64,000 nt of DNA from UBA7328 sp965247965. Lineage in GTDB: Bacteria > Bacteroidota > Bacteroidia > Chitinophagales > Saprospiraceae. The notes under the pieces were generated by a model. It searched no databases and was not told the origin of the DNA. It worked only from the letters and a program-made list of their open reading frames with translations. Below are positions 1 to 8,164 of the stretch, piece after piece. The stretch spans positions 5,456,001-5,520,000 of the forward strand of contig OZ252053.1 of NCBI GenBank assembly GCA_965247965.1, in the 5' to 3' direction. The number at the start of each line of letters is the position of its first letter. Positions within the stretch are counted from its first letter, which is position 1. The position numbers and the translations under genes are program-made.

Positions 1-1050
1 CGTATCTTTTTTGACAGTGATAAAGGTCTTGTCGCTCTTATTGGCGATAAGATCTCCTACCTTAAGTTCTCTGTCGAGAAATCCACGCTCGCGCATCCAG
101 TCGTCGTTGTATATTTTTGCAACGTACCGACTGCCGTGATCGTGGATGATCACTACGACCACATCGTCTTTGGTAAGTTTTGCTTTCAGTTGAAGAAGAC
201 CTGCAAACGCCGAACCTGCAGAATAACCGAAAAACAAACCTTCTTCTCTTGCAAGTCTTCGACACATCACAGCGCCTTCCTTGTCACCTACTTTTTCAAA
301 GTGGTCGATCAGGCTGAAATCCACATTTTTCGGAAGAATATCTTCCCCGATTCCTTCCGTGATATAGGGGTATATTTCCTTTTCGTCGAAGACTCCTGTC
401 TCGTGATATTTCTTGAAAACAGAACCATAAGTGTCTATTCCCCAGACCTTTATGTTCGTATTTTTTTCTTTTAGATATTTCGCAGTGCCCGATACGGTTC
501 CTCCCGTGCCAACGCCAACTACGAGATGAGTGATCTTGCCATCCGTTTGTTCCCATATCTCAGGGCCGGTGGTGAGGTAGTGGGCTTCTGTGTTTGAAAG
601 ATTGTCGTATTGGTTGCACCAGTAGCTGTTTGGTATCTCTTTGTTCAGCCGCTCGGCAATGGAGTAATAACTTCTGGCATCCTTCGGATCGACATTGGTT
701 GGGCAGACGATTACTTCTGCTCCGAAAGCCTTGAGAATATCGATTTTTTCTTTCGACTGTTTGTCACTGGTTGTAAATATGCATTTATAGCCTTTGATCG
801 CAGCGGCTAGCGCCAGGCCCATTCCAGTATTCCCTGATGTGCATTCTATGATTGTGCCTCCTGGTTTTAAGTCACCGCTTTCTTCAGCATCTTCTACCAT
901 TTTGATGGCCATACGATCTTTGATTGAGTTGCCGGGGTTGAACGTTTCGACTTTGACTAAAACCAGGGCCGGGATGTCTTTTGCGATTTTATTGACCTTG
1001 ACGAGAGGTGTGTTGCCTATGGTTTCTAGTATGTTGTTTTTTATGTTCAT
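1..1050 (-). CDS. cystathionine beta-synthase / cysteine synthase family, 3' end beyond window
   Basis: PLP-dependent enzyme of the fold-II beta-family, which condenses serine (or O-acetylserine) with homocysteine or sulfide. From the ATG at 1048-1050 the reverse strand stays open to the window edge for 350 codons. It starts with the typical ETIGNTPLVKV. NPGNSIKDRMA (about residues 38-48) holds the PLP lysine, SGNTG (about 70-74) binds substrate, and VGVGTGGT (about 178-185) is the phosphate-binding glycine loop. After about residue 315 the reading continues into a linker (ERGFLDRELKVGDLI) like the one before paired CBS domains in cystathionine beta-synthases, so that enzyme is favoured over plain CysK. 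The C-terminal part lies outside the window. Family certain; substrate inferred. Confidence 0.9.
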   Translation of the reverse strand, partial: MNIKNNILETIGNTPLVKVNKIAKDIPALVLVKVETFNPGNSIKDRMAIKMVEDAEESGDLKPGGTIIECTSGNTGMGLALAAAIKGYKCIFTTSDKQSKEKIDILKAFGAEVIVCPTNVDPKDARSYYSIAERLNKEIPNSYWCNQYDNLSNTEAHYLTTGPEIWEQTDGKITHLVVGVGTGGTVSGTAKYLKEKNTNIKVWGIDTYGSVFKKYHETGVFDEKEIYPYITEGIGEDILPKNVDFSLIDHFEKVGDKEGAVMCRRLAREEGLFFGYSAGSAFAGLLQLKAKLTKDDVVVVIIHDHGSRYVAKIYNDDWMRERGFLDRELKVGDLIANKSDKTFITVKKDT

Positions 1051-1103
1051 TTTTATAAAGCTCCGTGGTCAAATTACACCTCATGACAGAGATGCACATA
1101 TAA

Positions 1104-1343
1104 TCAAGTGGCCTCAAGACGCGATCTCCCCCGCTTGCGGGGGTCGGGGGGTGGAATTTTGGCATTATGTCTAATCCACTCACCTATGATTATGTCCACA
1201 TCTGTCATTCGATTTAATACCTCCCAACTAGTAAATCTTAAGACTGTAAAGCCAACTTCTTCGAGCTTCTCATCCCTCAATTTGTCCTCTTTTATAGCTT
1301 CTTCTGTATCGCGAGTAATACCATCTACTTCAATGAGTGGCAT
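1104..1343 (-). pseudogene. DUF559 (Vsr-like endonuclease domain) remnant
   Basis: A 79-codon frame with the middle and end of a DUF559 domain: LIEVDGITRDTEE, then DEKLEEVGFTVLRFTSWEVLNR, the usual E-V-D-G core and the 'vlRF...ev' strand. The normal N-terminal third (the strand with the first nuclease residues) is absent, and a TAA stands in frame four codons before the ATG. The last residues (IPPPDPRKRGRSR) are translated from a GC-rich repeat, so the C-terminus is not native. Inverted copies of that repeat flank the frame (1128-1160 and 1354-1386). Best read as a truncated, probably inactive nuclease gene carried by, or invaded by, the repeat. Confidence 0.6.
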
Positions 1344-1386
1344 GCGTGCTTTTTATTCCACCCCCTTAGTCCCCCGCGAGCGGGGG
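1128..1386. repeat. Inverted GC-rich repeats flanking the DUF559 remnant
   Basis: Left arm 1128-1160 and right arm 1354-1386 are inverted copies, each about 33 bases. Each has an outer hairpin of CCCCCGC, two bases, GCGGGGG (1128-1143 and 1371-1386) followed inward by a G-run and GTGGAAT. The arms differ at a few positions. Their symmetrical position round the DUF559 frame suggests terminal inverted repeats of a small element, or two independent repeat insertions. No target duplication could be recognised outside the arms. Confidence 0.6.
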
Positions 1387-1440
1387 AAACCTTAAATTTG
1401 AATCGATTTCATTAAGTAAAACTAGTAAGAGTTCTCAGCC

Positions 1441-1627
1441 TTATGCGCTGTTTGAACAGATGATCTTAACATTTAATTCAAAATAGTACAAAACAGATGA
1501 ATTGATCTTGCCTTCGCTTACCGCAAAGGCGAATAGTTGGTACTTATTATCCTCCATTATATATCTGAATACTTTTATACAGAGGGTCAACAATCCAGTA
1601 TTCTTTCACAGCAAATGATTGCGGATT
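1441..1627 (-). pseudogene. Uma2-family nuclease C-terminal remnant
   Basis: Reverse-strand reading gives FAVKEYWIVDPLYKSIQIY and then, after a one-base shift, EDNKYQLFAFAVSEGKI followed by SSVLYYFELNVKII and a TAA at 1441-1443. The VKEYWIVDP segment and the 'ELNVKII' ending match the C-terminal third of Uma2 (DUF820) proteins. The N-terminal two thirds are missing, and there is a stop upstream as well as the internal frameshift. It is debris, not a functional gene. The rest of the 1387-1740 gap shows nothing else recognisable. Confidence 0.6.
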
Positions 1628-1740
1628 TTAATTGAAGATACGGAACCTTTCATGACAATACAACGCTTCTGACTGATTGGCACAAGCAGATATGAACTGG
1701 CCAAGACATGTTCATCCACCGGATCCTTGGCGTAGGTGGA

Positions 1741-2676
1741 CTACTCCACATACCTCATCTCCACCCGAAACAACTGATCTTTAGCTCCCAATGCCGCAGC
1801 TACGCTAGGCGAAATTACTACACTTATATTATCTGCGTACAGGTGTCCCGGCAATTCGCTGATAACGGTTGCTTTTGCGGAGGTGTGCAGCATAGGATAG
1901 GTCAATTCAATTGTGGAATTTACTTTGGCCTTCGAATGTAATACAAATAGTTCGTCGCCGTAGAGGTCTAAATCTTCTGTGAATGCAAGGCCCATTTCTT
2001 CGGTTTTCTCGGGCTCCTCAGTTTCTGCGATTTCGGGTTGAGCGAGTTCCGTGGGTTTATATTCAACGACAATTGTATCCTTGATCAAATCGATTAAATC
2101 CAAAATTGATTGTTCGATTGCGGGCTCGTCCAATTTCGAGCCTTGTACTACGTCTTCCTCTTGATCGGTCAGCGTTTGATTCTTCGCTTCCGAAGGCACT
2201 TGAACGGCGACAGGCTGATGCACTTCAGCCGAACCCAGGAATCCGATTTCCAACATCTGTCCGATAGCAAGATCATTTGAATGCAGCCCATTTAGTTCTT
2301 TAATTTCTTCGACATCTTTGCCAAAGTGTTTTTTTGAAATGGTGTATAGCGTTTCTTCCGGATTAACCTTGTAGATAAAGAGCGGCCCGCCATTGTGCGA
2401 TGATTGCAATTCTTCGATGGCTAATGGAAACCTTATTACTTGCTGCAAGTTCAGATTGTCCAGATCGAGATTCGAATTCATTTTTTGAATCATTTCCAAA
2501 GTGGAGTTGTACACCTTACCGAGGCTATACACGGTTTCTCTATTTAAAAGGTGACGTTCAAAATAGAAACCGTTTTCCTCGTCGAAATGTATTTCATAAA
2601 CTTCTCGATCTACTTCCTGCGAACGAGTGGAAATAAAAGGCGTTGCGAGTATAAGAAGTAACATAATAAGTCGCAT
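1741..2676 (-). CDS. Secreted LysM-domain protein
   Basis: A 311-residue protein, probably exported and bound to peptidoglycan. The start at 2676 gives MRLIMLLLILATPFISTRSQ, a clear signal peptide; the frame is open 48 codons further up, but that stretch looks non-coding. A degenerate LysM motif is seen near residues 25-70 (VYSLGKVYNSTLEMIQKMN) and a clear one at about 95-140 (YKVNPEETLYTISKKHFG, then IKELNGL and IGQMLEIG). An acidic linker of about 80 residues and a C-terminal domain ending in LFRVEMRYVE follow. The last domain resembles the C-terminal half of other Bacteroidota LysM proteins, with no known function. Single gene, facing away from kdsB. Confidence 0.75.
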   Translation of the reverse strand: MRLIMLLLILATPFISTRSQEVDREVYEIHFDEENGFYFERHLLNRETVYSLGKVYNSTLEMIQKMNSNLDLDNLNLQQVIRFPLAIEELQSSHNGGPLFIYKVNPEETLYTISKKHFGKDVEEIKELNGLHSNDLAIGQMLEIGFLGSAEVHQPVAVQVPSEAKNQTLTDQEEDVVQGSKLDEPAIEQSILDLIDLIKDTIVVEYKPTELAQPEIAETEEPEKTEEMGLAFTEDLDLYGDELFVLHSKAKVNSTIELTYPMLHTSAKATVISELPGHLYADNISVVISPSVAAALGAKDQLFRVEMRYVE

Positions 2677-2824
2677 AGTGTTGAAATTGAGATACAAATA
2701 TATTATGATAATTTGTAATGTGTATGTTTTTAACAACAGAAGTGCGGGATAAATTGCACATCCTTGGCCACAGAAAGTCGCTTTTTTTGTAGTTAAAAAG
2801 AGGTATTTCGCTATCTTCAATTTA

Positions 2825-3060
2825 CCACCTTTGTGCGTTTAGCCTTACCCTGTAACGATAGTATTTTATCCGTCAAACTACTTAGGATAACGTCGCAAAG
2901 AGGACGGGCCTGTCTACCGAAACCTCGGTGGAGGTGACAGCCCTTTTGCTGGATCACGTGCACTTTTTAGGCCTTACACACCAAGGTCTCCACGCCTGTC
3001 CCGATCTGGTTACCGCATCGGGAACCTCTCGTGAATAGCACCAGGCAATTGTTTATTCAG
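2825..3060 (+). ncRNA. Candidate structured RNA or long 5' leader of kdsB
   Basis: The 413 bases between the LysM gene and kdsB hold no reading frame of note but are rich in complementary segments: TTATCC/GGATAA near 2867-2890, a bulged GGGC-TGTC-ACC stem with its GGT-GACA-GCCC partner (about 2914-2953), an inner ACCGA/TCGGT, and CCCGAT/ATCGGG (about 3000-3023). The base composition is more GC-rich than other gaps here. Conserved cores of RNase P RNA, tmRNA, SRP RNA or TPP/cobalamin riboswitches were sought by eye and not seen; 6S RNA cannot be excluded. Strand is assumed from kdsB. Confidence 0.3.
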
Positions 3061-3089
3061 TTGAATATCTTCGTCCACCAACAACGCTC

Positions 3090-3824
3090 ATGTCAAAAAC
3101 GGCCATAATTATTCCCGCGCGGTTCACGTCTTCCCGGTTTCCTGGAAAATGTCTTGAGGATCTACATGGAAGGACAATCGTTCAGCACGTATATCTTAGA
3201 GCCCTGCAAGTCCGTAATGCCGATACGGTCATCGCAGCAACCGACCACTATAAGGTCGCTGAAAATATCGAAAGCATAGGCGGCCAGGCCGTGATTACTA
3301 AAAAAACCCATGAAAATGGAACATCGCGGATAGCCGAAGTGGCCGAAACTTTAGCCCCGGACTACAAGTACATAGTAAATCTACAAGGCGACGAGCCGCT
3401 CATAGAGCCACAAGCTGTTGAAGCTCTAATCGATTTCATAGAAACAGGAGGTCGATCTATTGCCACCTTGAAAATAAAGATCAGTGAACTGGGTGAAATT
3501 GCGGATCAGAATGTAGTGAAGGTGGTCGGCGATGAAATAGGAAAAGCATTATACTTCAGCAGATGTTCAGTCCCGTACCAGCAGGATTCGGCCAACTCAG
3601 AATACTACAAACATATCGGTGTATATGCCTTTCGGCGAAAAACACTCCATGAAGTTGTAAAATTGAAACCGGGCAAATTGGAAAAAGCAGAACGCCTCGA
3701 ACAATTGAGATGGATGGAGCATGGTTATGATATTCACGTCCTGGAGACGGAGCACGACAGTGTAAGCATTGATGTGCCGGAGGATTTGGAGCACGTGAGA
3801 AAAATACTGGTTACGGCAAGGTGA
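3090..3824 (+). CDS. kdsB: 3-deoxy-manno-octulosonate cytidylyltransferase (CMP-Kdo synthetase)
   Basis: Activates Kdo with CTP to CMP-Kdo, the donor used to build the inner core of lipopolysaccharide; cytosolic. At 244 residues it has normal family length. The nucleotide-binding signature IIPARFTSSRFPGKCL is at residues 6-21, NLQGDEPLIEP at about 93-103 (the metal/CTP-binding Q-G-D-E-P), and YYKHIGVYAFRRKTL at about 171-185. It ends with HDSVSIDVPEDLE, the usual C-terminal signature. The ATG is the only reasonable start. It lies alone between the structured gap upstream and the asparagine-synthase-like gene 51 bases downstream, which may be co-transcribed. Confidence 0.95.
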   Translation: MSKTAIIIPARFTSSRFPGKCLEDLHGRTIVQHVYLRALQVRNADTVIAATDHYKVAENIESIGGQAVITKKTHENGTSRIAEVAETLAPDYKYIVNLQGDEPLIEPQAVEALIDFIETGGRSIATLKIKISELGEIADQNVVKVVGDEIGKALYFSRCSVPYQQDSANSEYYKHIGVYAFRRKTLHEVVKLKPGKLEKAERLEQLRWMEHGYDIHVLETEHDSVSIDVPEDLEHVRKILVTAR

Positions 3825-3875
3825 CATCCCGCCCGGTAAAGTCTAAATTCTTACCTTTAGTTTGCATAGATCCAC

Positions 3876-5567
3876 ATGAACTTTTTCGGAGGTATAGTGC
3901 AAAAAACTCTAGGTGATCGAGAAGGCACCTCAATTCCAAAATTTCAATACAGAAACTTTCAATTTTTTTCTAATTGCAAATTCGCTCGATTTCCCTTTAT
4001 CCATGGTCATTTGAGTGAGAATGTGTACAACAGAATCCGTGAAAACTACTATCGCGACAAAGCTTTCATAGCCAATGGAAAATGGTCGATTGTCGATTTG
4101 AATAAAGCGCATGAAACGCTTTATCTGGTTAGAGATGTCCTGGGTATTTGTCCTCTTTATTATTGTTATGATTCGAAATTTTTCGCCTTCAGTAACAGCA
4201 TTCACTTTTTTAAAAAACTTCGCAATTTCAAGTGGGATATTAATGCTAAAGGCATTGCTAGGTTCCTGATCTTCAACGAGATAGACAAAGAAAGCGATAC
4301 GCTGATAAAGGGTGTTAAGGAGGTCATGCCAGCGCAAGTTTTGAGTGTAAACCTGGGCACGTTCGAGATGCATTCGTACCCATACTTGTCCACAAACGAT
4401 ATATCAAACAAGCCCGACTTGCATTACGAATCAGCGGTAAATCTGAACCGAAAAGGTGTTGTCTCATTCATCACCCGGGCATCCGAAAAGAAAAACCAGG
4501 CACTACTATTGAGCGGCGGTCTTGACAGTAGCTGTATCATGGCGGCATTGGCAAATTCAAACGTGGAAAGCCTAAAAACGTACTCCATGACCTATCCCGA
4601 AACGCCTTATGACGAGACCGACTGGGCATCACTCGTCAGTGCAAAATACCCGTCTTACGAGTGGAATCTGATCGAAACTTCAGGCACCGAATTTTTTTCT
4701 AAAGTAGAGGACATGCACAGGATTATCGAATTTCCGACCTTCTCCACAGGCACTTTTAATCAATATAAATTGCTTGAGAAATGTGCTCAAAATGGAATTT
4801 ATACGGTCTGGGATGGACTTGGCGCCGATGCATTATACGGTGGCCACGATTACGATCGGCATCTGTTGTTTTTTCATTATCTGTGCAACTTCAAAATCGT
4901 CTCAGCTTATGAACTTCTAGGTTGGAAAGGAAAGATATATAAAGAAGCGATGAGCGCCTTAAAAACTGCGGTTCGATTTTATTCTTTGAAATCCGGAAAT
5001 TTGCAAAAATTCAAATTGCGCATCAAAGAAAATCTTCGATACTTTAATAAAGATTTTCTAGAATATGCTTTGGTCGTAAAAACGGAATCCCTGCCGACCC
5101 GAGAAACGAATATTAAGAAGATTATGGACGATGATTATTTTAGAGGCGTGCGTCATTTGGCTCGATTTACCGATCGACTTGCGAGACACTTTAGTCTCGA
5201 TATGCACTATCCTTACTCAGAGAATATTAAACTGGCATTGGAAATCAAACAATTACCGCTCGAATATTTATTCAGGGATGGAAGGTCGAAAGCACTGCTG
5301 CGCGATTCGTTCCGCGATCTGATTCCGCAAAAAATCTACGAGAGAAAAGACAAAATGGGTATGCAAAGCCCAAACAATGAGTGGATTGACGATCACAAAG
5401 AGGAATGGATCAAATACTTCGAAGTGGGAAATGATGACATCTACGATATGCGCTATATAAAGCAGAACTTCAAAAAGTTGTGGAGCATAAAAAATCAGCC
5501 TGAAAATTATCGCACCTTTAAGCACATCAGTTTTGCTATTTGGCGCCACGTATTTGATCTGAAATGA
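3876..5567 (+). CDS. Asparagine-synthase-like amidotransferase lacking the catalytic cysteine
   Basis: 563 residues with two regions. Residues 1-170 resemble the Ntn glutaminase domain of AsnB-type enzymes, including LYLVRDVLGICPLYYCYDS near 82-100. But the N-terminus reads MNFFGGIVQ, where the family needs Cys directly after Met, so glutamine hydrolysis as in AsnB is not expected. Residues about 190-560 are the ATP-pyrophosphatase domain, with LLLSGGLDSS (PP-loop, 211-219), DGLGADALYGGHDY near 315-328, and a late ERKDKMGMQSP. Similar Cys-less paralogues (for example beta-lactam synthetase) form amide bonds within or between other substrates. It overlaps the following sulfotransferase by 4 bases (ATGA), so the two probably act together. 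The substrate is unknown. Confidence 0.8.
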   Translation: MNFFGGIVQKTLGDREGTSIPKFQYRNFQFFSNCKFARFPFIHGHLSENVYNRIRENYYRDKAFIANGKWSIVDLNKAHETLYLVRDVLGICPLYYCYDSKFFAFSNSIHFFKKLRNFKWDINAKGIARFLIFNEIDKESDTLIKGVKEVMPAQVLSVNLGTFEMHSYPYLSTNDISNKPDLHYESAVNLNRKGVVSFITRASEKKNQALLLSGGLDSSCIMAALANSNVESLKTYSMTYPETPYDETDWASLVSAKYPSYEWNLIETSGTEFFSKVEDMHRIIEFPTFSTGTFNQYKLLEKCAQNGIYTVWDGLGADALYGGHDYDRHLLFFHYLCNFKIVSAYELLGWKGKIYKEAMSALKTAVRFYSLKSGNLQKFKLRIKENLRYFNKDFLEYALVVKTESLPTRETNIKKIMDDDYFRGVRHLARFTDRLARHFSLDMHYPYSENIKLALEIKQLPLEYLFRDGRSKALLRDSFRDLIPQKIYERKDKMGMQSPNNEWIDDHKEEWIKYFEVGNDDIYDMRYIKQNFKKLWSIKNQPENYRTFKHISFAIWRHVFDLK

Positions 5568-6565
5568 GCGACATTTTGAAAATGATCATTGGCGGTTCTG
5601 CGAGCACTGGTTCCTCATTGCTCGCACAAATGCTCAGCAGGCACAGCCAGATCTTCTGCGGCCCTGAGACGAACATTATTACCAATGTAGATTTGATTGA
5701 AAATTGGAAAAAGTTCCGAAATGAGCTATTGGTCGCCAAGCGAAAATCGCATCTTTTCACAAGCGGATGGCACGTGCATCGGGGGCATCAGCTCTTGTTA
5801 TTAGCAGATGGGTTAGTACTTCAACGCGCTGTAGATCAATCAGATACATATAGTGATTTTATTCAGTGTATATTTGAAGTGGTTTGTTCAAGAAATGGAA
5901 AGAAATGCGCTATCGAAAAGACGCCATCCAATTCCTTGCTATTTGATAGGATGCGATCTCTATTCCCGAAAACCCGATTCTTACTCACCGTTCGTGATCC
6001 ATACGATTGCATTGCCTCAATGATAAATCGAGGTTGGTCGGTCGTCTACGCAACAGGCTTTTACCTCTTCAATATATCGATGTGCAACATCGCTTCGGAT
6101 AGGTTCAAGACGCTGAAATATGAGGATCTCGCTGCCGATCCACAAGGAACACTTGAAGGCTTGATGGACTTTGTAGGATTGCCATATGAGCCTGCAATGA
6201 TTCGAGCAGATAAGGCCACAACTAAAATGAAATCCTGGCGCTTTTCCGAAATGGATGCTGTTCGAAATGCAGAAGGAACGTTTGCGAACTTATCCAGGGG
6301 TCAACAGCGGGAAGTTAAGTGTCTGGTCGCATCACTTCAATTCAAGAAAGGCTATGAATTTCAAGGCATCCGACCAAAATATCAGAACATTTCAGAGATC
6401 ATGAACGAATTTCACTATGAATCGCGTGTGACCCGTCCTAATGCAGTAAAGTCAGCCAAGAATCGGTTAAAGAGGAGTCTGCTGTACGAAAAAATTAAAA
6501 GAGGCACTAGGAGATATGCGATTGGCTATTTTAATTTTCCGTTTGCATTGAACGACAAGCTTTGA
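5564..6565 (+). CDS. Sulfotransferase family protein
   Basis: 333 residues. It would transfer sulfate from PAPS to a hydroxyl or amine. The 5'-phosphosulfate loop IIGGSASTGSSLLAQMLSRH spans about residues 8-27, and the 3'-phosphate motif LLTVRDPYDCIASMINRG about 140-157. YEDLAADPQGTLEGLMDFVGLP (about 187-208) is the typical late sulfotransferase segment. There is no signal peptide. The start overlaps the stop of the amidotransferase-like gene (ATGA), and its own stop overlaps the TTG of prmC (TTGA), so the three are translationally coupled. The pairing suggests modification of a cell-surface glycan, lipid or small metabolite; the acceptor cannot be told. Confidence 0.8.
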   Translation: MSDILKMIIGGSASTGSSLLAQMLSRHSQIFCGPETNIITNVDLIENWKKFRNELLVAKRKSHLFTSGWHVHRGHQLLLLADGLVLQRAVDQSDTYSDFIQCIFEVVCSRNGKKCAIEKTPSNSLLFDRMRSLFPKTRFLLTVRDPYDCIASMINRGWSVVYATGFYLFNISMCNIASDRFKTLKYEDLAADPQGTLEGLMDFVGLPYEPAMIRADKATTKMKSWRFSEMDAVRNAEGTFANLSRGQQREVKCLVASLQFKKGYEFQGIRPKYQNISEIMNEFHYESRVTRPNAVKSAKNRLKRSLLYEKIKRGTRRYAIGYFNFPFALNDKL

Positions 6566-7398
6566 GTATAAAAGAGGCATACAATTACGCGATCTATCGG
6601 CTTCTGGATGAGTACGACAGGAGGGATGCCGATAATATTGCGAAGATCCTGTTCGAGGATTCCTATGGAATACGAAATCTTAAAAGAGTGGAGGATTTCA
6701 CGGAGAAAAAATCATTGGACAGGGCCTTGGATCGACTAGCGATGTCCGAACCCATAGAGTACATCACTGGTAAAAGTGTATTCCTCGGTTTACCTCTAAA
6801 AATTAACCGACATGTTCTTATTCCAAGACCTGAAACCGAAGAATTGGTACATTGGATACTCACAGACTTTGGAAAAGATCACACACAAAAAGATGTGTTG
6901 GACATAGGTACGGGTTCTGGATGCATATGTGTGACCCTAAAGAAGAAAAAGCCCACATTCAGAGTTTTCGGAATTGAAGATAGTTTGGACGCCATGAATT
7001 GCTCCCGAATAAATGCGCGAAAGCTCAATGTCAATATTGAATTTTTTCGGGTTAATATTTTAAATCGGGCATTGTGGAAGGTGTTTAGCGGTTTTGATAT
7101 TATAGTCAGCAATCCTCCATATATCACAGAAATTGAGAAAGAACTTATGTCGAGAAATATTATAGATTATGAACCGGCAATTGCTCTTTTTGTGAATAAC
7201 GACGACCCACTGATCTTTTACAAGACCATTGCTGAATTTGCCAAGAAACATTTAAATGGAGAGGGTAAAATATATCTCGAAATGAATGAATTTTATGCTG
7301 AGGAAATAGCTGAGCTCTTTGAGGAGAAATTCAGTTCTGTAGAGGTAAAAAAAGATATGCAAGGAAAGGAGAGGATGTTGAAGGTATCGAAGGAATGA
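6562..7398 (+). CDS. prmC: Release factor N5-glutamine methyltransferase
   Basis: Methylates the glutamine of the GGQ motif of release factors RF1 and RF2, using S-adenosylmethionine. At 278 residues it has usual length. EYITGKSVFLGLPLKINRHVLIPRPETE (about 66-93) is the typical entry to the catalytic domain, VLDIGTGSGCI (112-122) the SAM-binding motif I, and IIVSNPPYI (180-188) the NPPY motif that holds the target glutamine. The start is TTG at 6562, overlapping the sulfotransferase stop; no ATG gives a complete N-terminus. A perfect hairpin straddles its stop codon. A housekeeping gene at the end of a two-gene accessory pair. Confidence 0.92.
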   Translation: MSIKEAYNYAIYRLLDEYDRRDADNIAKILFEDSYGIRNLKRVEDFTEKKSLDRALDRLAMSEPIEYITGKSVFLGLPLKINRHVLIPRPETEELVHWILTDFGKDHTQKDVLDIGTGSGCICVTLKKKKPTFRVFGIEDSLDAMNCSRINARKLNVNIEFFRVNILNRALWKVFSGFDIIVSNPPYITEIEKELMSRNIIDYEPAIALFVNNDDPLIFYKTIAEFAKKHLNGEGKIYLEMNEFYAEEIAELFEEKFSSVEVKKDMQGKERMLKVSKE

Positions 7399-7423
7399 CA
7401 TTCCTCTCAGGAATGTCATTCCT
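7391..7423 (+). terminator. Perfect 15-bp inverted repeat at the prmC stop codon
   Basis: Arms 7391-7405 and 7409-7423 are exact inverted copies of AGGAATGACATTCCT with a 3-base CTC loop. The stop TGA (7396-7398) is inside the left arm. There is no long T-run after it, so it may end transcription weakly, protect the 3' end of the mRNA, or be a short palindromic repeat. Confidence 0.5.
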
Positions 7424-7533
7424 ATCAACCATTGAACTATTAATTCAATAATTGAGTTATTACATTATATAGCTGAAACACTATTTCCATAAATCCAGCA
7501 TTGGCCTGACGGAGATTCATAAATAGAGTAAGA

Positions 7534-8139
7534 ATGGCAGCAGTAATAACACAAAGAAGACAGGAAGTCGAATACGTAGAAATAAACATGCCTAATGGCG
7601 GATTCACCGAAGATGAATTCTTTGAGTTCTGCCAATTGAACGACGAACTCAAAATAGAAAGATTATCAACCGGACAAATAGTACTAATGTCCTTAACAGG
7701 CTCAAAAACAGGCAATAAAAATGCGAAGTTGTTGATTAGAATTGGAAATTGGAATGAATCCGCCAATACAGGTGAAATTTTTGACTCCTCGTCTGGGTTT
7801 CGGTTACCAAATAGCGCTGTGCGTTCCCCTGATGTATCATGGATTTCCAAGGAAAGATGGAGAGAATTAGGCAGCAATGAACAAGAGGGCTTTGCGCCCA
7901 TTTGCCCTGACTTTGTATGTGAATTGGCGTCCTCACCTCGTCAGCTTCCCGAATTGAAAGAAAAAATGGAAGAATATATGGACAATGGTAGTCGGTTAGG
8001 TTGGCTGATTGACCCTTTTCAAAAACTGACCTACATCTACCGGCCCTTTACAGAAGTTGAGAAGATCGTTTTCGAAGAAACATTGAGAGGAGAAAGTATT
8101 ATGGATGGTTTGAGTGTGAAATTGTCTGATTTTATGTAA
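7534..8139 (+). CDS. Uma2 family (DUF820) putative endonuclease
   Basis: 201 residues with the whole Uma2 layout: FTEDEFFEFCQLND (about 23-36), the 'ielidG' equivalent IERLSTGQIVLMS, then GFRLPNSAVRSPDVSWIS (about 88-105), PDFVCELASSPRQLPELKEKMEEYMDNGSRLGWLIDP (about 127-163) and a C-terminal GESIMDGLSVKLSDFM. The PDxxw, vcEl and K residues correspond to the PD-(D/E)xK nuclease-like core. Genes of this family are widespread, often in many copies, and their biological role is unsettled. It is the only intact copy in the window; two decayed ones lie at 1441-1627 and 26690-26942. Confidence 0.8.
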   Translation: MAAVITQRRQEVEYVEINMPNGGFTEDEFFEFCQLNDELKIERLSTGQIVLMSLTGSKTGNKNAKLLIRIGNWNESANTGEIFDSSSGFRLPNSAVRSPDVSWISKERWRELGSNEQEGFAPICPDFVCELASSPRQLPELKEKMEEYMDNGSRLGWLIDPFQKLTYIYRPFTEVEKIVFEETLRGESIMDGLSVKLSDFM

Positions 8140-8164
8140 TGATAAATTATTCAAACTGCGAATT

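Noticed and set aside
2677..2820. 48-codon upstream extension of the LysM protein
   Set aside because: It places the signal peptide inside the protein and its residues (Cys- and aromatic-rich, no pattern) look like translated gap sequence.
2980..3000. GGTCTCCACG segment as the 3' end of a tmRNA
   Set aside because: No CCA end, no T-arm and no tag reading frame nearby.
3930..4373. 147-codon reverse-strand frame inside the asparagine-synthase-like gene
   Set aside because: Antisense shadow of a clearly conserved gene; no family pattern of its own.
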